Part shown: one piece after another, positions 6,276 to 12,711 of the stretch
Layout of the letters: each line of letters opens with the position of its first letter
Numbering within the stretch: the first letter of the stretch is position 1
Assembly (NCBI GenBank): GCA_964374095.1
Contig: CAYJXJ010000091.1
Span: 1 to 17,761, forward strand
Source: CAYJXJ01 sp964374095
Lineage (GTDB): Bacteria; Elusimicrobiota; Elusimicrobia; UBA1565; UBA9628
DNA length: 17,761 bases
Direction: 5' to 3'
Notes under the pieces: generated by a model
Seen by the model: only the letters and a program-made list of their open reading frames with translations
Database searches by the model: none
What the model was told of the DNA's origin: nothing
Position numbers and translations under genes: made by a program

Positions 6276-6818
6276 ATGTCCAAGGCCAATGTGGTGGGGC
6301 GGGCCGTCGTGCGAACCGACGACGCCATGCTCGCGGTCTTCGATCAGGAGTCTCCGGCCAACGTCGCCGGTCATTACCAAAAGGCGCTTACCGATTCCTG
6401 GGGGACCCCCGCGGAGGCCTCCCACGCCGCCTCGGGCGCATGGAGCGAAGCCGACCGGCGCCGCGCCGAGGATAACTTCGAGCAGTATTGGCGGCACCGC
6501 GGGGGCGAGGGCGCCGTGCTGGTTTGGCGTCCGGGGTCGGGGGTTCACCGCGTGGAATTGAGGTTGGCCGAGGCGGGTACGTCTGGCCGCAGGCAGGTCC
6601 CCGTCGCCGGCTTTCTGGTCTCGGCCCGCGGCACGACCAGGCTGCGGTGTCCCAGCGGGCGAATCGTGGTTTCCGCCCTGCGGGAACTCGGGGTGGCCTC
6701 GTTGGTCCCCACCCTCACCGTTGCCGCGGGCCACTATAAGGTCTCCTTGGATCGGGCCGTCGGACGCGGTGCGGAGGGTTTCGTCCTCACCCTGCGCGCC
6801 TGCGCCGCCAATAATTAG
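6276..6818 (+). CDS. Uncharacterised soluble protein
   Basis: A 180-residue protein that I do not recognise. It has no signal peptide or membrane helix. Residues about 25-80 are polar with aromatic positions (GHYQKALTDSWGTP, NFEQYWRHRGGEG). Residues about 85-180 look like an alternating beta-rich domain (GAVLVWRPGSGVHRVELRLAEAG, VPVAGFLVSARGTTRLRCPSGRIVVSALREL, HYKVSLDRAVGRGAEGFVLTLRACA). The ATG at 6276 is chosen because the extended -10 ends five bases before it; a GTG at 6261 in frame would lie inside that promoter. The frame is uninterrupted and its codon use matches neighbours, so it is likely real. It is single, followed by a promoter for the structured RNA region. Confidence 0.65.
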   Translation: MSKANVVGRAVVRTDDAMLAVFDQESPANVAGHYQKALTDSWGTPAEASHAASGAWSEADRRRAEDNFEQYWRHRGGEGAVLVWRPGSGVHRVELRLAEAGTSGRRQVPVAGFLVSARGTTRLRCPSGRIVVSALRELGVASLVPTLTVAAGHYKVSLDRAVGRGAEGFVLTLRACAANN

Positions 6819-6824
6819 GAGCCC

Positions 6825-6852
6825 TTGACTTTTTCCGTCCCGGGGCTACACT
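6825..6852 (+). promoter_or_regulatory. Putative sigma70 promoter of the structured RNA region
   Basis: TTGACT (6825-6830), 16-base spacer, TACACT (6847-6852). Five of six bases match the -35 consensus and four of six the -10. Transcription would begin near 6859. Confidence 0.5.
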
Positions 6853-6858
6853 ATGAAC

Positions 6859-7110
6859 TATGAGCAGACGCAGCCGTGTCTCGCCGAGACGGGTGCGCGC
6901 TTCCGCGCCGAGAAGTCGTGCGCGCGGGATTGAAATCCCGCGCCGCTCTACGTCCCCGTTGGAACTCCACCGAGGGCCGGAGCGGCGATACGCGCGGATC
7001 TGGCCCTAGGGGGCGAGTTCCCGCGTGCACCGGCGCCTCCAAATAAATGGGGGGCGCGGGCGTCTCGTGTCTCCCGCTCGTTCCAGCGGCGGGAGAACGC
7101 CGCTTTTTCT
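6859..7110 (+). ncRNA. Candidate structured RNA (small RNA or leader), unnamed
   Basis: About 250 bases between a promoter and an intrinsic terminator, with no convincing gene. Three nested or adjacent structures are visible. First, a 9-bp perfect hairpin, 6922-6930 with 6935-6943, loop TGAA. Second, a compound stem: GGAACTC 6961-6967 with GAGTTCC 7015-7021, enclosing AGGGCCGGA 6973-6981 with 6999-7007 (one G/T pair). Third, GCGCCTCC 7033-7040 with 7050-7057, A-rich loop. GAGACG near 6893 can also pair with CGTCTC near 7061, closing the whole. It does not match tmRNA, RNase P RNA or SRP RNA motifs that I know. It could be a small RNA, or an attenuating leader of the hydrolase whose ATG is two bases after the terminator. 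Confidence 0.45.
7085..7108 (+). terminator. Intrinsic terminator just upstream of the hydrolase ATG
   Basis: Stem AGCGGCG (7085-7091), six-base loop, CGCCGCT (7098-7104), then a T run (7104-7108). The hydrolase ATG at 7112 follows almost at once, so this either ends the preceding RNA or attenuates the gene. Confidence 0.6.
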
Positions 7111-7111
7111 G

Positions 7112-7849
7112 ATGCGAAGCACCGCCGAGATCATCCGCTACCGGGGCGTGCCGCTGGTGGGCATACTCAATTCTCCGGGTCCTTCCCGCGGGCGGGTCCC
7201 CGCGGTCCTCTTCCTGCACGGATTTCCGGGGACCCAGAAGAACGTCGATATTCAGATGGAGCTCCTGCGCCGGGGGATCGCGAGTTTCGCCCTGCATTTC
7301 CGGGGGGCCTGGGGGAGTTCGGGCCGCTATCGCTTTAGCGACCTTCCCGAGCAGGGGCGGGCGGGATTGGGCTTCCTCCGTCGGCTTGACTTCGTGGACC
7401 CCGCGCGCTTGGCGGTCTTCGGCTTCAGCATGGGCGGCTGGGCCGCGCTTCATCTCGCCGCCCTGGATCCCCGGGTGCGCGCCGTCGCGGCCGTCGCGCC
7501 GGTCGGCGGCCCCGAAATGGCGCCGTCCTGCACCCTCCCGCGCCTGCGCCGCATGACCAAGGCCTTGAGGGTCGGCGACTTGAGGCGGCTGCGCGCGGAT
7601 TTCGTCGGCGCCGTCACCCGCCGCGATCCCGCTTGCAGCGCCGCCCGGCTGGGGCGTCCCCTGCTCCTGGTTCATGGGGACGGCGATGAGACCGTGCCTC
7701 CGGCGGTGTCCCGCAGGATATCCGACGCGGCGCGGCCCCCCAAGCGCCTCGTCATCGCGCGGGGCGCGGCGCATGATTTCCTCGATCGCAGGCCCTGGCT
7801 CGCAAGGGTCGTGGCGGGGTGGCTGGAGGCGCGCCTGGCGGAGAGTTGA
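7112..7849 (+). CDS. Alpha/beta hydrolase (serine hydrolase / acyl-ester type)
   Basis: A 245-residue cytoplasmic alpha/beta hydrolase. AVLFLHGFPGTQKN (residues about 31-44) holds the oxyanion HGFPG turn. GFSMGG places the nucleophile at Ser106. HGDGDETVP supplies the acid, Asp192 or Asp190. GAAHDF supplies His221. This is a complete catalytic triad in family order. It resembles small prolyl-oligopeptidase/dienelactone-hydrolase-like esterases; substrate unknown. The ATG at 7112 is favoured because homology-like sequence (EIIRYRGVPLVGIL) begins right after it. A GTG at 7025 in frame would add 29 residues that span the terminator hairpin and look non-coding. No Shine-Dalgarno is seen at 7112. 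It has its own position between the RNA and the efflux locus. Confidence 0.85.
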   Translation: MRSTAEIIRYRGVPLVGILNSPGPSRGRVPAVLFLHGFPGTQKNVDIQMELLRRGIASFALHFRGAWGSSGRYRFSDLPEQGRAGLGFLRRLDFVDPARLAVFGFSMGGWAALHLAALDPRVRAVAAVAPVGGPEMAPSCTLPRLRRMTKALRVGDLRRLRADFVGAVTRRDPACSAARLGRPLLLVHGDGDETVPPAVSRRISDAARPPKRLVIARGAAHDFLDRRPWLARVVAGWLEARLAES

Positions 7850-7920
7850 CGAACCCGATGGGCGCTCGCCGCAATCTGAATTTACTCCCGGTCCGCCCCG
7901 GCACGGAGTTCCGCTCCCAT

Positions 7921-7940
7921 AACTCCGCCCGGGCGGAGTT
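7921..7940. repeat. 20-bp perfect palindrome downstream of the hydrolase
   Basis: AACTCCGCCC and its exact reverse complement, without a loop. CGGAGTTC recurs at about 7904-7911 and 7934-7941. CATGCC (7944-7949) and GGCATG (7973-7978) form a second stem enclosing TGCCTGGCACC. It lies in the 133-base gap before the tetR promoter and may be a terminator hairpin without T tract, or a REP-like element. Confidence 0.45.
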
Positions 7941-7982
7941 CTGCATGCCTGGCACCGAGAGCCGGCATGGAGAATCATCCCC

Positions 7983-8011
7983 TTGACAAAATCGCGGCCG
8001 TACCCTATAAT
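7983..8011 (+). promoter_or_regulatory. Consensus sigma70 promoter of tetR
   Basis: TTGACA (7983-7988), 17-base spacer, TATAAT (8006-8011): a perfect match to both hexamers with optimal spacing. Transcription would start near 8018, inside the adjacent operator. Confidence 0.9.
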
Positions 8012-8031
8012 TAGACTGACACATCAGTCTA
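8012..8031. promoter_or_regulatory. TetR operator O1
   Basis: Perfect inverted repeat TAGACTGA (8012-8019), spacer CACA, TCAGTCTA (8024-8031), starting one base after the -10 and covering the likely +1. A bound TetR dimer would block the promoter, giving autorepression. A near copy lies at 8674-8693. Confidence 0.85.
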
Positions 8032-8034
8032 GTT

Positions 8035-8655
8035 ATGACCCGAACGGTTCTCGACAAGGAAGTCCGCCGCATCCAGCTGGTGGACGCCGCCGTCAAGGTC
8101 TTCGCGCGGAAGGGCTACAACAGCGCTTCCATCACCGACATCATCGAGGCGGCCGATGTCGCGCGCGGCACCTTCTACCTCTACTTCGACTCCAAGCTCG
8201 ACGTCTTTCACGCGGTCATGGACCGCTACATCGATCTGTTCCGCGGGGTCGTGGCCCGGGAGGTCGCGCGCTCTTACGGCAACCCGTTGAGCGCCCGCGC
8301 CAATATCCGGCAATCCCTGCTGGAGTGGCTGCGCTTTTATAAGGAAAACAGGGAGCTTTCCAAGGTCGTATTCCGCGAGGCCATGGCCATCGAGCCGGAG
8401 TACGAGAAGCGCTGCCTGGAGATGATGGAGTCCTGCTTCCAGCACTGGCGCAAGTCCATCGAGAGGTTCCAGAAGGTGGGTTTCGTCCGGCGGGATCTCG
8501 ATCCGAATTTCCTCCAAATGGCCTTCTGCGGCATCATGATCAACGTGGTCCTGCGCTACATCATCCCGGATCCCAACGCCGACATCGAGCGGGTCGCGGA
8601 CCAGTGGATCGGCTTCATCGAGTTCGGCCTGAAGGCCAAGGGGTGGCTCGGGTGA
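8035..8655 (+). CDS. TetR/AcrR-family transcriptional regulator
   Basis: A 206-residue repressor. Residues about 8-55 are the TetR DNA-binding domain: RRIQLVDAAVKVFARKGYN, then SITDIIEAADVARGTFYLYF, the helix-turn-helix ending in the typical FYLYFDSK. Residues 56-206 form the helical ligand-binding and dimer domain, variable as usual. It most likely represses itself through O1 and the downstream efflux operon through O2 (8674-8693), releasing on binding a substrate of the pump. The ATG at 8035 follows the operator by three bases; no Shine-Dalgarno is present because the roughly 17-base leader is nearly all operator. A run of eight T follows the stop codon, but no strong stem precedes it, so read-through into the pump genes is likely. 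Confidence 0.93.
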   Translation: MTRTVLDKEVRRIQLVDAAVKVFARKGYNSASITDIIEAADVARGTFYLYFDSKLDVFHAVMDRYIDLFRGVVAREVARSYGNPLSARANIRQSLLEWLRFYKENRELSKVVFREAMAIEPEYEKRCLEMMESCFQHWRKSIERFQKVGFVRRDLDPNFLQMAFCGIMINVVLRYIIPDPNADIERVADQWIGFIEFGLKAKGWLG

Positions 8656-8673
8656 TTTTTTTTGCGTGGGCAG

Positions 8674-8693
8674 TAGACTGATATGTCAGTCCA
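8674..8693. promoter_or_regulatory. TetR operator O2 on the permease start codon
   Basis: TAGACTGA (8674-8681), spacer TATG, TCAGTCCA (8686-8693): 15 of 16 arm bases equal O1. The permease ATG (8683) lies in the spacer. In RNA, GACTGA and TCAGTC can pair, placing the AUG in a four-base loop. No clear -35/-10 pair is seen immediately upstream. Confidence 0.8.
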
Positions 8694-9834
8694 TGCGGGG
8701 ATGGCCCTCATCGCCCTGCGCAACCTCCTCTACGACAAGGTGCGCTTCGCCATCACCCTGGCCGGCATCACCGTGGCGATCCTGCTGGTCTTTCTCCAGG
8801 GCGGGATGTACCTGGGGTTCATGAGCAACGCCTCGGGAATGATCGACCGCACGGAGTCCGACGTCTGGATCGTCAGCCGCGACTCCCCCAATTTCGATTG
8901 GTCGCGGCCCTTCCCGGAGCGCTACCTCAACAAGGTCCGCTCGACTCCGGGAGTGCGCGAGGCCCGGACCTTGATCTTCGCGTGGGCCTTCATGCGCATG
9001 CCCACCGGCGGCACCGAGCAGGTCGAGATCATCGGCTATCACCCCTCGCGCGATCCGGGGTGGGGGGAGCCGCGGGGCTTTCTCTCCGGGGACCTCTGGG
9101 GCGTTTTGGGCGGCGATTCCATCATCGTTGACGAGTCGGGGCGCAAGCGGCTCGGGGGTCTCGGGATGGGCTCGCGGGTGGAGATCATGGGCCGGGAGGT
9201 GCGCGTCGTGGGAATCACCCGCGGGATCAAGTCCATGACCACCGCCCCCTACGTCTTCACCTCCTATGAGAACGCCAAGCGCCTGGCCTCCTACATCGGC
9301 CGGCACAGCACCGTCTTCATCCTCGTTCGCGCCGAGCCGGGCGTCCCGGCGGGCGAGCTCAAGCGGCGGCTCGCCGAGAGGCTGCCCCATGTCGACGTCT
9401 TGACCCGAGCCGAATACAGCCGCCGGACCCGCCTCTATTGGACCGTCCAGACCGGGATGGGCTTCGGCTTCCTCATGATGACGGCGTTGGCCCTGGGCGT
9501 GGGCTTTGCCATCGTCGGGCAGACCATCTACGCCGCGACCATGGAGCACCTGCGCGAGTACGCGACGCTCAAGGCCCTGGGCGCGTCCAACAGCGAGGTT
9601 CGAACCATCCTGTGGGTGCAGGCCGCGGCCAGCGCGGTGCTCGGCTATCTCGTGGGTCTGGCCGGCGTCGGCTGGATGGCGCGAGCCTTGGAGCATTGGG
9701 GGTTGACCGTCGTGATCCCGTCGTGGCTTTACGGCGCGGTGTTCGTCGTCTCCGTGGCGCTGTGCCTGACGTCGGCGGTCGTGAGCGTCCGCAAGGCCTT
9801 GGCTCTGGATCCGGCGCTGGTGTTCAAGTCATGA
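8683..9834 (+). CDS. ABC transporter permease, FtsX/MacB superfamily, DevC-like
   Basis: A 383-residue inner-membrane permease. One helix lies near the N-terminus (about 22-46), then a periplasmic domain of about 210 residues, then three C-terminal helices (about 259-284, 311-333, 346-370). This four-helix layout is typical of FtsX/LolC/MacB permeases. The segment RTESDVWIVSRDSPNFDW and the loop EHLREYATLKALGASNSEV (the coupling region) fit the DevC branch, which works with a separate ATPase and a HlyD-type adaptor in type I-like export. ATG 8683 is used; ATG 8701 is an alternative since 8683 falls inside O2. Its stop overlaps the ATPase start (ATGA). Confidence 0.9.
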   Translation: MSVHAGMALIALRNLLYDKVRFAITLAGITVAILLVFLQGGMYLGFMSNASGMIDRTESDVWIVSRDSPNFDWSRPFPERYLNKVRSTPGVREARTLIFAWAFMRMPTGGTEQVEIIGYHPSRDPGWGEPRGFLSGDLWGVLGGDSIIVDESGRKRLGGLGMGSRVEIMGREVRVVGITRGIKSMTTAPYVFTSYENAKRLASYIGRHSTVFILVRAEPGVPAGELKRRLAERLPHVDVLTRAEYSRRTRLYWTVQTGMGFGFLMMTALALGVGFAIVGQTIYAATMEHLREYATLKALGASNSEVRTILWVQAAASAVLGYLVGLAGVGWMARALEHWGLTVVIPSWLYGAVFVVSVALCLTSAVVSVRKALALDPALVFKS

Positions 9835-10526
9835 CCGAGTCGATACTGGAGGCGCGCGACGCTTGGAAGTGCTACGGCGAGGGTCCCGGAATCGTCGAGG
9901 CCGTGCGCGGGGCCTCCTTCGGCGTGGCGTCCGGCGAGCTGGCCGCGATCATGGGGCCTTCGGGATCGGGCAAGACCACGCTGCTGTCGATGCTGGGAGC
10001 GATGCTCACAACGACAAGAGGAGAGATACTCATAGCGGGACGGTCATTGCGTGGCCTCAAGTCCTCGGAGCTCTCCGAGCTCCGACGACGGCACATTGGG
10101 TTCGTCTTTCAGTCATTCAATCTATTCCCGGCGCTTACGGCAAGGCAGAACGTCGAGACGGGACTGTGGCTGCGGGGTTTGAGTCTAACGGCCTCCCGCG
10201 TCGAGAGCCTTAGGGCTCTCGACGCGGTCGGCTTGCTGGACCGCGCCGGTTTCCTGCCGGAGGACTTGAGCGGGGGCCAAAAACAGCGCGTGTCCATCGC
10301 GCGGGCCTTGGCGGGTTCACCCAGCGTCATCCTGGCCGATGAGCCGACGGCCGCCCTTGACGCGGCGAGCGGGAGGGCGGTCATGGAGTTGCTCACGCGA
10401 CGGGCCCGCCAAGCCGGGGCCGCCGTGCTCGTCGTGACCCATGACCCGCGCGTGAGGGAGTTCATGGACCGGGTGTATGTGATGGAGGACGGACGGGTGA
10501 GGGAGGGCGATCATGTTATCGCATAG
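9831..10526 (+). CDS. ABC transporter ATP-binding protein (LolD/MacB/DevA-like)
   Basis: A 231-residue ATPase that powers the adjacent permease. The Walker A GPSGSGKTT is at 42-50, the Q-loop lies in FVFQSFNLFPAL, the signature LSGGQKQR starts at Leu146, Walker B ILADEPT has Asp170 and Glu171, and the H-loop His204 lies in VVTHDPR. All catalytic parts are intact. The ATG at 9831 overlaps the permease stop by four bases; the gene overlaps the next by 14 bases, implying coupled translation. Codons from about 10004 to 10190 differ from the rest (ATA, AGA, ACA, TCA, CTA), and two perfect hairpins lie within the coding sequence, which hints at local recombination. Confidence 0.95.
   Translation: MTESILEARDAWKCYGEGPGIVEAVRGASFGVASGELAAIMGPSGSGKTTLLSMLGAMLTTTRGEILIAGRSLRGLKSSELSELRRRHIGFVFQSFNLFPALTARQNVETGLWLRGLSLTASRVESLRALDAVGLLDRAGFLPEDLSGGQKQRVSIARALAGSPSVILADEPTAALDAASGRAVMELLTRRARQAGAAVLVVTHDPRVREFMDRVYVMEDGRVREGDHVIA
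10065..10085. repeat. 9-bp perfect hairpin inside the ATPase gene
   Basis: TCGGAGCTC (10065-10073), TCC, GAGCTCCGA (10077-10085). Coding; lies in the codon-atypical block. Confidence 0.6.
10196..10227. repeat. 14-bp perfect inverted repeat inside the ATPase gene
   Basis: Arms 10196-10209 and 10214-10227 are exact reverse complements around the loop TTAG. The segment encodes residues of SRVESLRALDAVGL, between the Q-loop and signature. Such an exact hairpin in coding DNA is rare by chance. Confidence 0.7.
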
Positions 10527-11367
10527 AGGATTGTGGATCGTGGCTGGGGCTTCGCTGCTCGCGGTTTCAGGCGGGGCTATTGTGGGGACGCGGATGCGGG
10601 GAGTTCCTATAGAGCGAACCCCGCGGCCGGGGCTTGAACCGCGGGCGAATCCTCCGGATTCGGCCGCGGTGGCGGCGACCGGCCGCATCGAAGCGCGGCG
10701 GCAGGCGGAGGTCCATGCCGAAGTCCCGGGACGGATTCGGCGCTACCTGAGGGCCGAAGGGGATTGGGTCCGGGAGGGAGAGGCGGTCGCCGTTCTCGAG
10801 TCGGGGGTGGAGGAGGCCGCGGTCCGGGAGGCCGAGGCCGCCCTGCGGCAGGCCGAATCGCGCCTAGCCCGTCTGCGGACCCTTAACCGCCAAGGGGTGG
10901 TCTCCGATCAGGAGAGAGACGATGCCCAGTCCGCATTTGAGCTCGGGCGGGCGCGGACGGAGAAAGCCGCGGCCGCGCTGAGACGGCTCACGGCGCGAGC
11001 CCCTTTCACCGGCCGGATCTTTCGGACCTTTCTTGAGGCCGGGGAAAGCGCGGGACCGCAGGGCCCTCCGGCGCTGTTTGTGATCGGCGACGACCGGACC
11101 CTGATCCTGCGGGCCGAGGTCGATGAACTCGACGCCGGACGGGTCCGGGTGGGAGCCCGCGCCGCGGTGCGGCCGGACGCTTATCCGGGCCGCGAGTTTT
11201 CCGGGCGGGTCGCGCGCGCGGCGGGCATGCTCGGCCGCCGCAGTCTGGCCTCGGATGACCCGGCCGAGCGCGCCGACGGCAAGGTGATGGAGGTCGAGAT
11301 CGTGCTCGCGGCCGATCCCGCGCTCAAGCCCGGCATGACGGCGCAGGCGCGGGTGGAGGCCCGGTGA
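10513..11367 (+). CDS. HlyD/MacA/DevB-type periplasmic adaptor (membrane fusion protein)
   Basis: A 284-residue adaptor bridging the inner-membrane ABC pump and the outer-membrane channel. Residues about 7-25 are the membrane anchor. VAATGRIEARRQAEVHAEVPGRI begins the lipoyl/barrel-sandwich domain (about 52-96). Residues about 97-155 form a short alpha-helical hairpin (EEAAVREAEAALRQAESRLARLRTL...). LTARAPFTGRIFRTFLEAGE completes the lipoyl domain, and residues about 185-284 form the beta-barrel and membrane-proximal parts, ending LKPGMTAQARVEAR. The hairpin is short compared with HlyD, nearer MacA. It overlaps the ATPase gene by 14 bases and the TolC-like gene by GTGA, in a single operon. 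Confidence 0.92.
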   Translation: MLSHRGLWIVAGASLLAVSGGAIVGTRMRGVPIERTPRPGLEPRANPPDSAAVAATGRIEARRQAEVHAEVPGRIRRYLRAEGDWVREGEAVAVLESGVEEAAVREAEAALRQAESRLARLRTLNRQGVVSDQERDDAQSAFELGRARTEKAAAALRRLTARAPFTGRIFRTFLEAGESAGPQGPPALFVIGDDRTLILRAEVDELDAGRVRVGARAAVRPDAYPGREFSGRVARAAGMLGRRSLASDDPAERADGKVMEVEIVLAADPALKPGMTAQARVEAR

Positions 11368-12656
11368 CGGCCGTCTCGCGGTTCGTTGTCCCGGCCCTCG
11401 CCTGCGTCCTTTTGGAAACGAGCGCCGTCCACGCCGCGCCGACTCTCGCCGACGCTTGCCGCGCCGCCCTGGCGCGGGCCCCCGGGGTCTCCCGGTCGCG
11501 CGCGGCCGCGCGCGCGGCCGCGGCAGGGGCCGATGCCGCGCGGGCCGAAATGCTGCCGCGTCTCGATTTCACCGCCGGGACTCATGCCATCGGGGCCACC
11601 GACCAGGGAGGCCCGAGGACCCGCCCGGACCGGCAGGAGTCGCTGTCCCTGCGTCTCGAGCAGGCAGTCTTCGCCGGAGGCGCCCTGCGGGCCCGGTCTC
11701 TCGAGGCGCGGGAGGACGCCGTCGCCGCCGCGCACGCCTCGGCCCGGCGTCGCGAGGAGATCGCCCACGAGGCGGCGACGCTCTACCTCGGGGTACTCGA
11801 GGCCCGAGAGGACCTCCGCCAAGCCGAGGCCGACTTGGAGCGGCGCGCGGCCCAGGCCCAGGGGGCCGGACTGCGCGTCAAGGCCGGGCTCCTCCCCAAG
11901 GCGGAGGCGGACCAGGCCGAAGCGGAGCGGGCCCGCGCCCAGGCCGTCGTTCGGGAGGTCCAGGGGTCGTTGGCCGAAGCGCGGGGGCGCTTGGAGCGCC
12001 TGACCGGTTGGAGCGCTTCGGAGGGCCTGGCCGCGCCCCCGCCCCTGTCCGTGCCTCGCGGCGAGATGCTCGCTTCAGCCCAGCAGGCCGCGCCCGCCGT
12101 CCTATCGGCGCGGCGCTCACTCGCCGCGCGGCGCCGGGGAGAGAGCGCGGCCCGCGGGGGCCTGGCGCCGGCGTTGGTCGCGGGCGGATCGCTGCGCCGC
12201 GCCGCGGAGTTTCCCAAGACCATGCAGTTCGTTCGCGATGAGGCCTCGGCTTTTGTCGAGGTGCGATGGACGCTGTTCTCAGGCGGGGGTCGTCTGGCGG
12301 GGGTGCGCCGGGCTCGGGCTGAAACCGATGCGGCCTCGGCGCGCCTGGAGGAGGCGCGCGACCTGGCCGCGGTGGATGCCATCGCGGCGAGGGAAGCGGC
12401 GCTCTCGGCCCAGGAACGGCTCGCGGCGCTGGAGAGCCGGTTGGCCGCGGCGCGGGAGTCTTACGAGGCCGTCCGGTCGCGCCACGAGGCCGGCCTGGAG
12501 CCGGCCTTGGCCTTGCGCGAGGCGGCGGCCTCCCTGACCTCGGCCGATGCGGCGCTTTCAGCCGCCCGTTTCCAGCGCGAGCGGGCCGTCTTCGACCTGC
12601 ATTTGGCCCTGGGAACGGTCGAAGAGGCGATCATGGGGTCACATCCTGACATCTGA
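11364..12656 (+). CDS. TolC-family outer membrane efflux channel
   Basis: A 430-residue outer-membrane factor, usual length for the family. Residues 1-24 form a signal peptide (VVPALACVLLETSAVHA). Two OEP repeats follow, each with long Ala/Arg/Glu-rich coiled-coil helices (about 30-210 and 220-420), with the strand segments DFTAGTHAIGA and SLSLRLEQAVFAGGALRA in the first and SAFVEVRWTLFSGGGRLA in the second. It completes the efflux system as the exit duct. GTG 11364 overlaps the adaptor stop (GTGA). The last six residues (GSHPDI) and the stop are encoded by the left arm of a 30-bp perfect inverted repeat, so the original C-terminus was probably replaced by insertion of that element. Confidence 0.92.
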   Translation: MTAVSRFVVPALACVLLETSAVHAAPTLADACRAALARAPGVSRSRAAARAAAAGADAARAEMLPRLDFTAGTHAIGATDQGGPRTRPDRQESLSLRLEQAVFAGGALRARSLEAREDAVAAAHASARRREEIAHEAATLYLGVLEAREDLRQAEADLERRAAQAQGAGLRVKAGLLPKAEADQAEAERARAQAVVREVQGSLAEARGRLERLTGWSASEGLAAPPPLSVPRGEMLASAQQAAPAVLSARRSLAARRRGESAARGGLAPALVAGGSLRRAAEFPKTMQFVRDEASAFVEVRWTLFSGGGRLAGVRRARAETDAASARLEEARDLAAVDAIAAREAALSAQERLAALESRLAAARESYEAVRSRHEAGLEPALALREAAASLTSADAALSAARFQRERAVFDLHLALGTVEEAIMGSHPDI

Positions 12657-12697
12657 CAAACTCTAGAAGTTTGTCAGATGTCAGGATGTGACCCCAT
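12633..12697. repeat. 30-bp perfect inverted repeat with 5-base loop
   Basis: Left arm 12633-12662, loop CTAGA, right arm 12668-12697, all 30 bases exact. Arms begin ATGGGGTCACATCCTGACAT on the plus strand. The TolC-like stop (12654-12656) lies in the left arm. No T tract follows the right arm. It may be a small mobile palindrome (REP/MITE-like), or a bidirectional terminator between the convergent TolC-like and lipoprotein genes. I recall similar GGGGTCACATC motifs as dispersed repeats in other bacteria but cannot confirm this here. Confidence 0.9.
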
Positions 12698-12711
12698 AGT
12701 AATACCCCACG

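Noticed and set aside
6853..7009. Two short frames (26 and 49 residues) in the structured RNA region
   Set aside because: Arg-rich, no Shine-Dalgarno, and they cover the stems; could be a leader peptide but there is no positive evidence.
7010..7060. Resemblance to the 3' tRNA-like end of tmRNA (GCGCCTCCA)
   Set aside because: No T-arm with a seven-base TTCGANT loop and no matching 5' acceptor strand or tag frame.
8656..8663. T8 run after the tetR stop as a terminator
   Set aside because: The only upstream stem is about five weak pairs and lies eight bases away.
9438..9830. Long N-terminal extension of the ATPase frame
   Set aside because: Lies inside the permease gene in another frame and is low-complexity; the ATG at 9831 with ATGA overlap is the natural start.
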